The translations under genes and the position numbers were made by a program. A stretch of DNA of 64,000 bases from Chloranthus sessilifolius (Eukaryota; Streptophyta; Magnoliopsida; Chloranthales; Chloranthaceae): the NCBI GenBank assembly GCA_021018995.1, contig CM037584.1:175602317-175666316 (forward strand). The letters are read 5' to 3'. Positions 47,239 to 60,491 of this stretch are shown piece after piece. Every line of letters starts with the position of its first letter. The first letter of the stretch is position 1. A model generated the notes under the pieces. The model was not told the DNA's origin. It was given only the letters and a program-made list of their open reading frames with translations, and did no database searches.

Positions 47239-48290
47239 ATACCATTTTAAGGGGTGCTTTTATCAGTTCCTTTAAAAAGAGTTTTGGGCTGGGCCATAAC
47301 TTGAAAATTTATTTAAGGCTTAATCGGGCGGTTATTGGGTCTTTTCAATCTTACTTAGAGATTTCTAATATTAGGGCTTTTGGGACATCAAGAGGTCTAG
47401 TCAAAGGCTTAGTTGACCAGGTACTTCCACAGTGGTCACTATGATCTGGTATTGTTCAGATGATCATGGGTCTCTTAGGAAAAGTCCAAATTTTGACTAA
47501 ATCCCTCATTTTGCAAATTCTTTCACAAGTGTACCGAGCACTTTACGGTAAAATGCACGCCATTTTCATCTCCGATTGAATTTCTGAGTCCTAAAAAAAT
47601 GGGAGAAAGAGTATTAATAACCGCATCTTTCTCAAGTGGTGACACTCAAAAATATGAATAAGTTTGATCATAGCCGTCAAGTTAATATCCAATATGAATT
47701 ATTAGATTGCATACCATTTTAAGCCTTTATCAATTCCTTTAAAAAGAGTTTTGGGCTGGACCATAGCTTGGAAATTTATTAAAGGCTTAACCAGCCATGG
47801 GCCGGGTATTAGGTCTTTTCAATTTTACTTAGAGATTTCCAATATTCGGGCTTTTGGGCCATCAAGAGGTCCAGTCCAAGGCTTAGTTGACCAGGTCAAC
47901 TTTATCCAACCTCCACAATACTTCCACAGTGGTCACTGTGATCTGGTATTATTCAGATGATCACGGGTCTCTCGGAAAAAGTCTAAATTTTGACTAAATC
48001 CCTCATTTTGCAATTTTTTTTCACAAGTGTACCGGACAATTTGCGATAAAATGTACGCCATTTACATCTCCGATCGAATTTCTGAGTCCTAAAAAAATTG
48101 GGAGAAAGAGTATCAATAACCGCATCTTTCTCAGGTGGTGGCACTAAAAAATATGAACAAGTTTGATCATAGTCATCAGATTATAGAGATCTGTCTTTTC
48201 TTAACAGGTCATCGAACCAAATTAAATCATGCACAATGCTGGGAATCGAAATTGAATACACAGTGGCTTGTTGGACAGCCAACGATATGT
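47239..48290. repeat. Dispersed repeat, copies B and C in tandem
   Basis: Copy B (47239-47709) and copy C (47710-48290) each begin ATACCATTTTAAG and follow the order of copy A, with small deletions. The join falls at ATTAGATTGC|ATACC. Copy C matches further into copy A's 3' part (TGGCTTGTTGGA). Confidence 0.75.
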
Positions 48291-49405
48291 TAAGTTCAAA
48301 ACCCGAATTACCTTTTTTTTTGTGTTTCTTTCAAATACATGGAACAGTGAATCAAATAATAAAGATGCAGAGTCAGAAGTCAAGGGACCTTTTTCTACTG
48401 AGATACAGCTCAGTTAGTTGTTGATTGCCAGAGAACCAATGTACTATTTCCTGACTTGTGTGGTACCATTTACCATATATATCACCATTGCAATTCTCTC
48501 TTGTTTTTACTACAAAATAAGATATCCAATCCCAAGATAAAAATTAAAAAAGTAATATAAAATGATACAACACTCATCAGATGGTGCACAGGTGACATGA
48601 AAGATCAAAGCGATTGATAACACTTTTAAAAAGCGATTTCTTTTTCCAAAAAAAATTGTATTTTTTTTGCATTTTAATTAAAAATTTCCTTATTTTTGTC
48701 CAAAGAATATTTATTTTAATATTTTAGAATACCTACATTACTTTTTCCATGCTACCCTTTTTTCCATTTTTTTTAAAAAATATTTACTTTTGCCCATATT
48801 TTTTGTTTACTATGTCCATATTTTCCGAGGACTTGGTAAGTGGTAACCATGCTAATGCAAATGCAGGGTTGGAGTAACAAGAAAGAATAGTATAAGGTGC
48901 CCGACGTGAGTGCTAATGCCCGACAAAAAGTCAGAGTACATGTAACTAAGATGTGCATATGCTAACGTGAATGCAGAGTACAACAACAAAAAAGACGCTA
49001 TAAGTTGCCTGACCCAAGCGCCAACGGTGGCACTTAGACCAATCTAAAACCATAAATCTGATAATCTTTTTTAGAACCAAATCAGTTAATGGTCAAAAGT
49101 GAACTTTTACTGATTTGCATGCCCATTCTGTGAGACTCCGGGGGCTTGACCATTTGGACAAAGGAGATTGACCTGAGTGCCGTCACGGGTGACTAAAACA
49201 TTCGGAAGTAAATCGGAATACGAACAATTGCTGTGATTCAAGCTTTCGGAAGTAAAATAGAAAGGGGACTAATGAGCATTATTGAGTGTGCAGAGGGAAG
49301 TAGTGTGTGAGTTTAGCCCTAAAAAAAACTGAAACGAGATCATAAGAGTAAAAAAATTGACCCCAAATGGATTGAGCAAGGTGATGATGATGATGGCGGC
49401 TATAG
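48291..49405. other. No recognised feature
   Basis: AT-rich, short ORFs only. CATGCTAATGCAAATGCAG near 48848 and ATGCTAACGTGAATGCAG near 48960 form a short imperfect repeat spaced about 110 bp. Confidence 0.4.
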
Positions 49406-50003
49406 GTTCTACCTAAAATCATCTCATTTGTGAATGGATGCGAACAACGGTATCTGATGACCAACCAACATAGTTTTTATGAGTAGCCAAACATGCCGGG
49501 TTCCCAAATTCACAAATGAAATGATTTAAGCATTTGATCCGCCACCCCAATTAATGAATGTGATTGTTGAAGTAATTCCCTGATTTGTGACTTTCTATGC
49601 TTTGATAGCAAAACAAACAAAAAATGGTTAAAAATATTGACCCAACAATTAATCAGTGCTTTCTAATGATAATTAAGTCTGCAATGGAGACTTTGTTTCA
49701 AGACGTTCTACCTAAAATCATCTCATTTGTGAATGGATGCGAACAACGGTATCTGATGACCAACCAGCATAGTTTTTATGAGTAGCCAAACATGCCGGGT
49801 TCCCAAATTCACAAATGAAATGATTTAAGCATTTGATCCGCCACCCCAATTAATGAATGTGATTGTTGAAGTAATTCCCTGATTTGTGACTTTCTATGCT
49901 TCGATAGCAAAACAAACAAAAAATGGTTAAAAATACTGACCCAACAATTAATCAGTGCTTTCTAATGATAATTAAGTCTGCAATGGAGACTTTGTTTCAA
50001 GAC
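49406..50003. repeat. Recent tandem duplication, 2 x 299 bp
   Basis: Copies 49406-49704 and 49705-50003 differ at only about three positions (CCAACCAACA/CCAACCAGCA, GCTTTGATAG/GCTTCGATAG, AATATTGACC/AATACTGACC). No gene is recognised inside. Confidence 0.9.
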
Positions 50004-50473
50004 GTTCGTATAATTCTCAGATAAAATAAATGGAGAAATGAATATAAAAAATGGAAAATAAAACAAAATTTTCAGTCATTGATATAACTCTTGAAAAAGA
50101 TAACCAATTGACCTTTTCTTTTTTCTATTACTTTTTTGGTTTCCTATCTGGATATCTAACTAATTCATTAATCAACCAATTCAAAGTAGTATCCACAAAG
50201 TCATCTCATTTGGAAACAAGGCCATTAACTAAACAGGCACATTGGCCAATTCTCATATTAGTCAATTTAAGTATTGCTTAATTTTCAATTCACATATCAA
50301 GAGAAGACGAAGACTGTTGAAGACCAAGAGGGAAGCAAGACAAAAAGGTCTGCAAAGTTACGGGGAGCTTAGCGCTGATTGGAAACAAGCGGACAAAGAG
50401 GAGTTCAAAAAGCAGACCCCAAATAGATGGGATAAGGTTGTGATGATAATGGGTTGTCCACATAAGGCTAGGT

Positions 50474-50477
<4 letters not shown>
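50004..50477. other. Spacer with an unrecognised short ORF
   Basis: An ORF at 50242-50475 (+) reads SYGELSADWKQADKEEFKKQ near its end; I do not recognise it. Its DNA around 50410-50460 resembles 49360-49400 (ACCCCAAATRGATKG.., GATGATGATGG), so it is more likely a repeat than a gene. Confidence 0.3.

Positions 50478-50542
<65 letters not shown>
50478..50542. repeat. (TA)n microsatellite
   Basis: About 32 uninterrupted TA units. Confidence 0.95.
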
Positions 50543-50547
<5 letters not shown>

Positions 50548-52749
50548 TGAAGCCTGACCCAACAATAAAATCACTTTGTTTCAGAGTCTAGTTTTTATCA
50601 CAGTTTTTATCACAGTTTTCACATGAATTAAAAAATAGATAACACAAATCAAATTTGCTTTACAAATTAGATAAATTAAGATTTACATCATACCCATCAA
50701 CAATTTCCTTACAAAAGTCCTTTGCTAACAGCATCAATGTTTGGTTCCATTAATCCCAATACAAAAACAACAGTGAAAGCAACCTAAATAGGCATTCCCA
50801 AACATTCAAACAAATCCAATCCCAACTCACTTTTATTTACTTTTTGATGGCCAACATGCAACACAAGTGCATCAAATCACACCAATACTAGGCATCCCAA
50901 GCACCCCCAATAAAAAACAATAAAAAAAAGGATGTAAAAAGGAATACAAATAATTTAGAGGAAAAAAAAAAAAAAGACTTAAAACTCCATTTACGACTTC
51001 TCCATCAAAGAACCCTGAGTAATACAATAAGTGAATAATTGGGTATGTGATCATGGATGAAAGAGACATAAACCCAAAAGGCCAGCTTAAATGACTATTT
51101 ATAAACAGTCATTCATGGCTTCTTTGAGCTCCCCGAAGTTTTTTTGAATGAATCCAAATCTGATTCAAAAAACACTCATTAGAACAATAATCTGATTCAA
51201 AAAACAAATCATCTACCCATAAAAAAGTTCAAGATACTTAATGGTTTTCTTGAATGGATCCAAATCATCTACCCATAAAAAAAGTTCAATATCCTTAATA
51301 GGTTTTCTTGAATGGATTCAATTATTATCAGATTCAATTACACCATGATCACTAAAGCCTAGAGCTCAATATCAATAACAAGTTGTCGGAAGAAATCAAA
51401 ATTTTGGATGCTTTCAACTTCCCATTATCGAACTTTCGCATTCGATTATAGCACGAAAATACATGTTCCTGAAAATGAAATATCAAAAAGAGAGAGTTCA
51501 TACCAATCAAAATAACTATTTGTTATCTTTTTCTCCTCCGAACCAGTATTGATAGAGGACAACTTACAGTTTCAGGGTATCCACATAAAGACATCATGAT
51601 ATCTTGAATTCATAAAAATAAAATTACTACAATAGAACAAAATCTCAACTAAAATTAAAACTACCCAATAGAAAATCAACTTCAATTTGTTTTAATTTAC
51701 CTTCTGTTATAACCAAGATACAGGACAATAAAGCTTTTGGTCTAGTTTCTTCGCTAAACTTAGTAACAAAGTAATTCAGATAATAAAATAGAGTAACTAA
51801 ATTCATCCCCATTGTAATGTATTCAAACTCCCTTCTCTGAAAATCTATATTCTTCCATCTTGTCAGCTAGAGATAAACAAGCTACTGAGATCAATGGAAT
51901 CACCAATACTTCACATTCTGTAATCCACAAAACAGATTAAATCAACATTAAAAATACTAATTTTTAAAAATTAAAAAAAAAATTTTGATCATCCAGATCA
52001 AGTTCCACGTACATCTACTTTACGTCTTGCGAGAAATCGATCGAAAAAAGTGATTGAAAGATAGGCAGTCTGGTAATCAAAGCCGAAAAATGCTCTAGTC
52101 TGATTCAAAAACAAAAAATACTAAATCAATAAAACGAAAGTTAATGGTTCTCAATCTTTGATTAGTACATGTATTTGGAGTTCGGACATGCACTTATGGT
52201 TATCAATCGTACGTGTAACGTTGCTCATTAACTACGAGTGTTTCAATTGGGTAGGGTTTGATATTGCTATGGAATAACTAGGGTTTAAAAATTAAAAGAG
52301 GTAAAAATTCTAAAGTCTCTAACCCTATGATTGAAGAAAAAATTTTCCATTTATAGGAAATTGGGTAGATATGGCTATATGAGAAGCTCCTATATATTGG
52401 CTCATTCAATAGCTTATATTTTTCTCCTCTATATACAACCCTTGATTAGATAAATGATAGAGTTGTGCTAGTAATGAAAATGAGTTCATTGAAGTTTGTT
52501 AAGTGTGAGGCATTTTACAAGCTCCAATTGGGTCATATAAAATTCACAAGGAATTGTGTTAATTTACTAAGAAAATAACTCTCGTATGTGACAAGTGTCT
52601 AGCTTCTAAGAATTATTCTAGAAGGAAGGAGAAGAAATCACATGGGTCTTGCATGTGGGAATACAAATGTCAAACCATAATTAGCCACAAATAGTGTACA
52701 ATAATTATGCAAATTTCCTCTAAGAATAAACCTTGTATTGAGACACTTG
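50543..52749. other. AT-rich sequence without supported genes
   Basis: Contains a 56-bp tandem pair at 51205-51316 (CAAATCATCTACCCATAAAA, GGTTTTCTTGAATGGATYCA). A short fragment at 52155-52212 is shared with the segmental duplication (TAGTACATGTATTTGGAGTT then GGTTATCAATCGT). No exon is recognised. Confidence 0.45.
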
Positions 52750-53225
52750 TATTGTGTTATAAAGTCAAAGTTTGATCAAATATCAAACTTTGATGTTAAG
52801 ATATACTTCTCAAATTTTGACCAAAGTCAAGCTTTTACCAATGAAAATGAGGCAATATATTTTCAAGTTACACATTAAAACAATGATAGATATTTTTAAT
52901 TACAATATTTCACTAATTAAAATTTATAACTTTTTATAAAAAAATTAAACTTTGACCAATGAAAAATTGTAACGATACGTTCTAAATTTATGTAGTAGTA
53001 ATGTAGTATACTTTTTTCGCCATCAAATTATTGGAGTCAAAGTTTAATAAAATGTAAATTTTTGATTAAAAGCCAACCTTTGACCACTAAGTATATTACT
53101 TACAAATTATTATCATGTTTCGATAGTCAAAGTTTGATCAAAAGTCAAAACTTTAAATAACTTATAAATCATATTAAAGTTTGATTAAAATTCAAACTTT
53201 GACCAAAGTCAAATATTAGCTAAAA
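52750..53225. repeat. AAAGTTTGATCAAA / TCAAACTTTGA repeat cluster
   Basis: CAAAGTTTGATCAAA, ATCAAACTTTGA and TTGACCAAAGTCAA recur in both orientations near 52767, 52810, 52950, 53038, 53090, 53128 and 53180. Such words are common in AT-rich MITE remnants. No termini can be assigned. Confidence 0.5.
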
Positions 53226-54422
53226 AAACTATGATGTAGATTATATGGTGGTCATTGTGATCATACTGGTATGATGGTCATAGAAATGGGATTTACTTTT
53301 TAAAAGTCAAATTTTTTTTTTTTTGCTTTTATTTTAAGATAATTTTTTATTTTCTTTACAAGTAACTTTAGATTTAAAATGACAGAAAATTATTATTTTG
53401 TTAGTGGGAAACTCAATTTCAACCACTTAAAAGATTGAAATAGTTTCCTCCTAATTTCAAACAACAACAATTGAAAACTAAATTTCATTTCCTCTTATGT
53501 AATTACATTTTCATGTTATCAAACAGGGGCAAAACTACAAGTGTAGTAACAATATATTCAATGTATAAGTACTCTTTAAAATTAAATCCTAAATATAAAG
53601 CTTTCTATTTTTTAATGAATAAATATAGAACTTTCTTTATCCGTTAAACCCCACTATACAATTTCTTTATCCGTTCAACTGAATTTATGAGTTTGTTACT
53701 TGTTATAACCCCTGCTATAGAATTTCTTCTATCTTCTTCTCTCTTAATTAATACTCTCTTTCTCAGTGCAAAGAGTGGTTGAAGGTACCTTCCATCCATT
53801 ATCATACCACTAAATTGCCAATTCGTTTCATCTACACCAATGTGTGCAAGCAATCACATCGCGCCACAATAGCGGTTGAAAAAATCGTCGGTAAAGAATT
53901 GTCCACTATATAACACTTCAATTTTTAATTGTTCTTTTAGCCTGTAACTAAACTTTGAAACGTTCCTTGGTGGATAAATGGCATGGTGGAATTGTGGAAA
54001 TTGATTTTTTTTTATTTTGTATTGTTTATTTTTTGGGATTTTAAGTCAGGTTCTTCATTAGATGGTTGAGAATTTTCATTGGGTTGTCAGTGGGTCTAGT
54101 TGGGCTAATATCATCAATGGCGGAACCAAGATTTTCATCTAGCCAGGGTGCAAGTCATAGATACAACTTTCGATGAAATTCTCCAGAATTTGCTGAAAGA
54201 GGAGTCGGACGAAACTTTTAACGATATTTTGGTGATTTCTCCGAAATTGCAAAAATTTCAACTAATTTAACAAAATTTTGCCAAAATTGTGGGACCACGA
54301 TCTTAAGATCTGTTGTGTCGAAAATTCGGACGGAAGATAATTTCCATTATTTTATTTAAAAAGTCAACGGTATTAGCACTTAAATGCATGTGTGAAGAGA
54401 ACTACTTTTGGAGATGAGAGAT
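53226..54422. other. No recognised gene; CGAAATT-rich patch at 54180-54300
   Basis: 54180-54300 has CTCCGAAATTGCAAAAATTT-type sequence resembling the hAT-3 MITE interior, but no ends. A 69-codon minus ORF at 53644-53853 matches nothing I know. Confidence 0.35.
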
Positions 54423-54876
54423 GGGCACCTCTATCTCTGCTCACGCATTCTTTGAAAGCGATTACGTCTCAGACTCCTTGAAAACCAATGATTGCTTCAG
54501 ATTTGACGATAGAGATCGTTTTTCACCCCAATCTTCCACACAATAGATCTTGAGATTATGTCTCATTTATCAGATGGTCTGTTTTTTATTCCATGTGTTA
54601 CAGATACCAAAAATATGACTCTAATTCACGTTTGAGTGTGATGTGTGTCATATGATACCAAAAAATTGCCATATGATTCAAGGATTTTTTGAGAATTTGT
54701 GATACATGGAATGAAAACAGACCGTCTGATAGGTGAAACATGATCTCAAGATCTATTATGTGGAAGATCCGGTTGAAAAATGGTCTTCATCATCTGATCT
54801 GAAGTAATCAATGACTTTCAAGGGATCTGAGGCGTGGGCGCTTTTGGAGAATGTATGGGCGCAAACAAAGGTATCA
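54423..54876. mobile_element. Fold-back MULE-type MITE (454 bp) with perfect 9-bp TSD
   Basis: Ends GGGCACCTCTATCTCTGCTC and (reverse complement) TGATACCTTTGTTTGCGCCC. Long inverted arms carry CAATAGATCTTGAGATTATG and CATGATCTCAAGATCTATTA. ATGAGAGAT lies directly outside both ends (54414-54422 and 54877-54885). Confidence 0.9.
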
Positions 54877-54885
54877 ATGAGAGAT

Positions 54886-57271
54886 TTAGGGAGCAAAAAT
54901 AGGTGTTTAGTTAAGTAATTATGAGCTTTGTTATTTGCAACTGTAAATTTACTCTTTATAAATAATTGTAGATAATAATTCCCTTACTATTTTAAGACAC
55001 TACAATTCATCTTTCTTCTTATATGTTTTTTTGATTTTTGTACCTTTCATAAACTCAATGCGGGCAGACTCCCACACTGGTTCCTTGGTTCCGCCACTGA
55101 CTATCATGGCGGCTTGATGGGTAAGGGGCATATGCCCGACCTGACTTGATCCGACTGAATGATGCACCATAACTCGACTCGATGGGCCAAACATATGTGC
55201 CGGAACCGAGCCAATGCGCGACCCGAAAATTCAACTCGATCCAATAAAAAGTCGTTATTTTCTTTTATTATTCATATATATTTTTAACTTTTTATAATTA
55301 TTAATATTTTTTAATTTTCCAACTTTTTTCTTGGAATTACCGAAATCTACCATTTTTTCGTATATTTCTGGAGCCCTTATACTCCCATAGGTATACTTGG
55401 TCATTGTGGTCAAACCTAATCTGACATGAAGGTCAGGTCTGATGCTTCATGCTCGACCTAACTTGACATGTGAAGTTTTGATAAAAAAATTGGAGTCAGC
55501 AAGCTCCTGTTATAAGATCTGGAGCCTCTCCACTCTTAAGAGCGAGGAGACCCATGGTTTCATGTGGGTCATATGGCTCAGCTGACTAACTTGGAATCCG
55601 TGAGTTAGCATGCTGCACCAACTAGCCCAGCCAAGAGAGCTAAGCCACTCATTCCTCCCCTTGAAGCCCCCGCTTCGGTTATAAGCTCGTGTCACTGAGC
55701 TCAGTTGATTTCTTCACTCCACGTTATGATATTAGAGTAGACCTTTCTCCACTCCACGTCACCCAATTCGTTTCTCTATGTGGTAGTTGGCTCCGTTTCA
55801 GCAACATGTGCAAGGGCATCTTTAGCTTAGTTCCACATGGCCAATGATATCTTTGTCTCGACACTCATAAGATCAGGCATGAAACATTTGACCCAACCTT
55901 CTGAATAGGAGATTTTGTACTAAGGTGGGTAAGATCGATTTTTAGAGTCGATCTGGGTAGGTTTGTCATATGCCCTTGAATTATTAGACAACCAAAATTC
56001 TGGCACCACTCAACCCATAGATAACTTTGGCTATGGTACCAACTACCAAGTTTCCCAAGAGGGAACAATAAGTGATATCTTGGCAAGAGGTTTGAAGTTA
56101 TATAATCTCTTTTTTATATTCTTAATTTATTTTTTATCTTTTGACAAGTTGCCCAAGTTTGTTCAATCCCATTATAAATAAAAATAAAAGTAAAAAATAT
56201 TAACTCTTATATTTTTCACTTGTTATTTTTTTTTTTTTTTGAAAGGCACTTTTTAAGTAGTATAATGTAGACAAATTCTAATGAATGGAGATTATATAAT
56301 ACTAACTTTTATAAGAGTACCTACATTTACAATCAAAGATTCTTCCCTCTCAACTCACATTTCACAGCTTAAACTGTTTGAATTTTTCAAATCAAATGAT
56401 AGAAATTATGAGTAATTAAGGTCAGGTCGGATTGACTAAGATGTTGGTTCTGGTTGGGCAAAAATCAGATCAGGTTGCACAAAATCTGGAAAATATGGGT
56501 ATTTAACCCGTTCGGAGGCATTTTTCAGTTCCAAATTGGGCAGCCAAAATTTTGGCCGTATCCATAATTATCTACTAGTAATCTATGAAATCGTCACTTT
56601 TATATATTTTTTTGGACTCCCTAAATTTTTTTCTGAAAATTTTACAATATTTTTTAATTTTTTTTCAGAAATGAACGAAAAATAAAATTTATAATTATGC
56701 TATCAGTGGTAACATAATTATAAACTTATGACACAATAGTTCTTGAGCTTACGACCCATCTATAAGAGGCTCATACAATGATTGCACGTGGAATACATTC
56801 CCAAAAGTGACCCGAGAACCTTCTTATGTGAAATCAATAGTTCCCAGAGATTTGCGTCGTATCGAATCAACATCTCAACGTTTGATTGGTAGGAAATAAT
56901 CTCAAGTTCTACTGTGTGAAATATTGGAACAAAAAACAATCTCCGTTGTCAAATTCTAATCGCAATCACAATGTTACGGCTGATTATACTAGTATCTTTA
57001 TGATATAGTGACATACATGTGGAATAGTATAAAAAAACAATGAAGTGAGCCTAAGGGCTGGCTCTACACCAATTCGGCACGGAAAATTTGACCTGAGCTG
57101 ACCCAACTTGACCCGATGGTGCACTCAAGCCGATGCAACCCTACCCAGAAACTTCACCTGATGCTTGACCTGAAAATTCGACTCGACCTAGTAAAAAACT
57201 CTTATTTTTTTTTACTTTTTACCTAGCAAATATCGGGTCTGATCGGGCGAACCTGACCTCCTGGCATATAC
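54886..57271. repeat. Mixed repeats: GGGTCGGGT-type and a fold-back copy
   Basis: GGGTCGG-type patches at about 55110-55260, 55400-55470, 56405-56575 and 57055-57260 have CGACCTGACC-like words. A fold-back copy at about 56720-56985 has CAATAGTTCTTGAGCTTACG and ATAATCTCAAGTTCTACTGT. The rest is AT-rich and unassigned. Confidence 0.5.
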
Positions 57272-57337
57272 TTCACTACCATTTCTTTGATCACTTGTTT
57301 ACCGAATTCTATTATGACCACAAACCCTTAATATTAA

Positions 57338-57741
57338 GGGCACCTCTATTTGCACTCACGCAATCTCGTAAAGCGCCTATATCAGAAACTCCTTCAAAAT
57401 CATTGATTGCTTGAGATCAAGTGATGGATATCGTGTTTCACTCCGATCTTCCACAAAATGGATCTTGAAATCATGTCTCTCCGGTTAGACGATCAATTTT
57501 TTATTACACATATCATAAATCCCAAAACAATGGCCCTAAAGTTACGTTTGAGCGTGATGCGTGCCATAGGATTTTAGGGCCATTTTTTGGAGACCTGTGA
57601 CATGTGGAATAAAAAATTGACTGTCTAATAGGTGTGAAATAATCTCAAGATCCATTGTCTGTAAGATTAGTGTAAAACACAATCTCTATTATTTGATCCG
57701 AAGCAATCAATGTTTCTAAAGGGGTTCCACACGTGGTACCC
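57338..57741. mobile_element. Fold-back MULE-type MITE inside duplication copy 2
   Basis: Starts GGGCACCTCTATTTGCACTC and ends CACGTGGTACCC. Flanks TAATATTAA/AAACATTAA are the same as in copy 1, so insertion preceded duplication. Confidence 0.7.
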
Positions 57742-59164
57742 AAACATTAATTGACCAAAAAATTGACCAAAATAAGATTGGTCATATTTTGATTTCTTGT
57801 GGCACATGTCTCGAAAGTGAGAAAGTGATATGAGAGCCACATTTGATGTATGCCATGATTATATTTATTTTTGGGATGGGTGCCACGTGAAATAAAAATT
57901 TGACCGTCTTATGGTGGGCCTATCGATGGTCACCATGCTTGGTGAAGTTAAAATTCAGAGTCATCTGAGTAAGGCCGTGTAATGGGTCACACAGACCTAT
58001 TGACAGCACTAAGTACTAACAATAGATAGGTCTTCTAGAAAATGGCATGAGAGTTGTAGAGGGGGTGGGAGTCTCTAGCCACACTTTGATTAGTACATGT
58101 ATTTGGAGTTCGGACTTAAACTATGATTAAGAAATTGGGCACTTTAGAGTTATGTCCGGACATAACTCTAATTATACCTAAGAAATTCATATCATAAACA
58201 AAGTAAGTTAAAAAAATTCCATCATATGGTTATCAATCGTCTGTTTTATCTTCTATTACAGGACTTGTTCTATCTTTTTCTTATATTCCATCATCTCACA
58301 GTCACAGGTAAAATGAAAAGTTTCTTTTTTTAATTGATTTAGTAAATTGACAAAAATTTATATATTTTTTTTACCCAAAACCTGAACCCCACCTGAAAAC
58401 CAAGCGAATTAAACCAGTCACAAAATTGATTCTGGCTGAAATGATTAGGTCTTGGTTTGGTTGGGTTTCAGTTTTGGGTGATAAAAAACTGAAAATTGAA
58501 AAATCTGATAAAACATAAAAATGTTAAAACATGATTATTATGTGCCCAATTAGGACTAGAAGCATGCTTTTGGATGGGCTAAGATATATGAATGAATCCT
58601 AATCTAAATACATCTCAGAGTTGTATTGTAATTTTGCATAATTTTTTTGAAAATTTAACTTATAAAAGAAATAAAAAAAAGATTACCAATATTCTATTGT
58701 ATATTAATAATGGACACTTTAGAAAACGATGTCAGAAAAATAAACTTTTTATCAAAAATGACCCGACTTCAAACATTTTAAAAAAATGGTGATTTAGAGA
58801 GGAAACGCAGAAGCGGTATCGAATCAAAGGGGTCTACACATAAAAATCCTACATGCCGAATTTGCAATTGGAGATTATATGGAGATTCCCAATTTTGCTC
58901 ACTAAGTTGTACAGTAACACACTCATCTCATGCACAATTTCTAGGGTTTTTAATGAGTCTGGTCGGCCTAGGTTGACCTCAATACTTGATCCGTCGGGCT
59001 GGATCGGGTATGAAACTAGGGCTGTCAACGGATCGACCTGATATCCGACACCATCCGACCCAATATTTTCCTAGGTCAAGGTACATAAAATTGCCTTGTA
59101 GGGTTTTCAGGTCTGGTCGACTTGAGTGGGCTATCGGGTCAGGTTAGTTCGGGTGTACCATCGG

Positions 59165-59211
59165 GTCAAACATATACATATTTCTTGTCAGGAAATATGT
59201 ATATGTCTGAC
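59165..59211. repeat. Hairpin created in duplication copy 2
   Basis: The 20-bp arms 59165-59184 and 59192-59211 are reverse complements with one mismatch, separated by TTGTCAG. Copy 1 has only the left arm (around 36163-36184), then continues differently. Confidence 0.8.
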
Positions 59212-60491
59212 AAAACGGTCAAGCCTGAGTAAGGGGATTTTGAATTGGGTCAAACGGACTTGACCTGACTAGGGTCGAAGGGCTAAAAGGTCACGCAAAC
59301 CTATATTTCAACATGATTCGACTTGTTTCTATTTATTAGAACATTTGTACTGATGCACCTATTTTGTTAATGCTAGATCACATAAACAAAGGAAAATTTA
59401 TTGACTACTTTGAACTAGATGTAGAAAATTGTTCTCAATTTTCCACACAATAGATCTTAAGATTGTGGGGCTACCATCAGATGGTCAAATGTTGATCGTC
59501 TCTGACACACATTTTAAAATATGGATGATCACAACATATCATAAAAAATGTCTCATGTTCACCTTTTGGGATGTGAGCTACATGAAACTAATATGTGGCT
59601 GTCTGATGGGAGGACCATGACCTCAACTTTTCTTACGAACAAGATTTTGACCGGCAGTACAAAAATGGGTGTGACAGTAACATTGCTCTTATTATAATAT
59701 TTTAAAATTGAGTACCACCAATTCACACCCATGGAACTGGGTTCTCACCTCATCCCCTCCGATGCATTGACCAATTATGAATCAAACGATGGAGATCATA
59801 TCAATCACATAATTGATTCTTTATCATTGGCGTGTCACCAGGCAGTCCGTTTTCTATTTCACGCGGCACACATCTAGAACGTGACCCTAAAGCTACAGTT
59901 GAGCGTGATGTGTGTCAAGTAATTTTAGGACTACTTTTTGTGGTGTGTGAGGAAATCTCATGATCTCTATATCCATTTAATAGAAGATTGAGATGAAAAA
60001 ATGATCTCCAACGTTTGATTCAATGCATTGCCGACTGGAAAAGATAAGGTGAGATCACTATTTGACGGGATAAGAATAATGATACCTCTAAAATTTTTAG
60101 AAAGTTCTAAAAGATAATATGAGTATCTATTAATTATGATATTTAAATTAAATTGGTTGCAGTTGAGATGGGTGAAGGTGGATAACAATTTCTCTCTTTT
60201 CCCAAAATAGAAGAGCCACTCAAGGGCGTGGACTCATATTCTACCGAAAACTCCCAACCAAAACACAGAAGGAAAGGGATACCAGAAAGAGCACCTTTTT
60301 ATTAAGTTGTAAATCTCTATGATTAGTCTAATTAATGAGATATTTCTATTAATATATATTGTATTTTGCATGGTTTCTAACAAATTAGAATACCTTTGAG
60401 TTTTTCTCAAAAAAATAAAACAAAATCCCTTTGAGTACGTATAAAAAAAAACCAACCCCTTTGAGCATGATTAATTTTAATGCCGTCAACT

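Larger units (their letters stand above)
57273..60490. repeat. Segmental duplication, copy 2 (partner 32704-37567)
   Basis: Collinear with copy 1 but lacks the GC-rich insertion. A block at about 58440-58590 has no counterpart in copy 1. The copy ends where a CACTA terminus begins (60492). Confidence 0.85.

Noticed and set aside
50051-50281. 76-codon ORF resembling an organelle-type membrane protein
   Set aside because: The resemblance is only AT-rich composition and hydrophobicity; there is no specific match.
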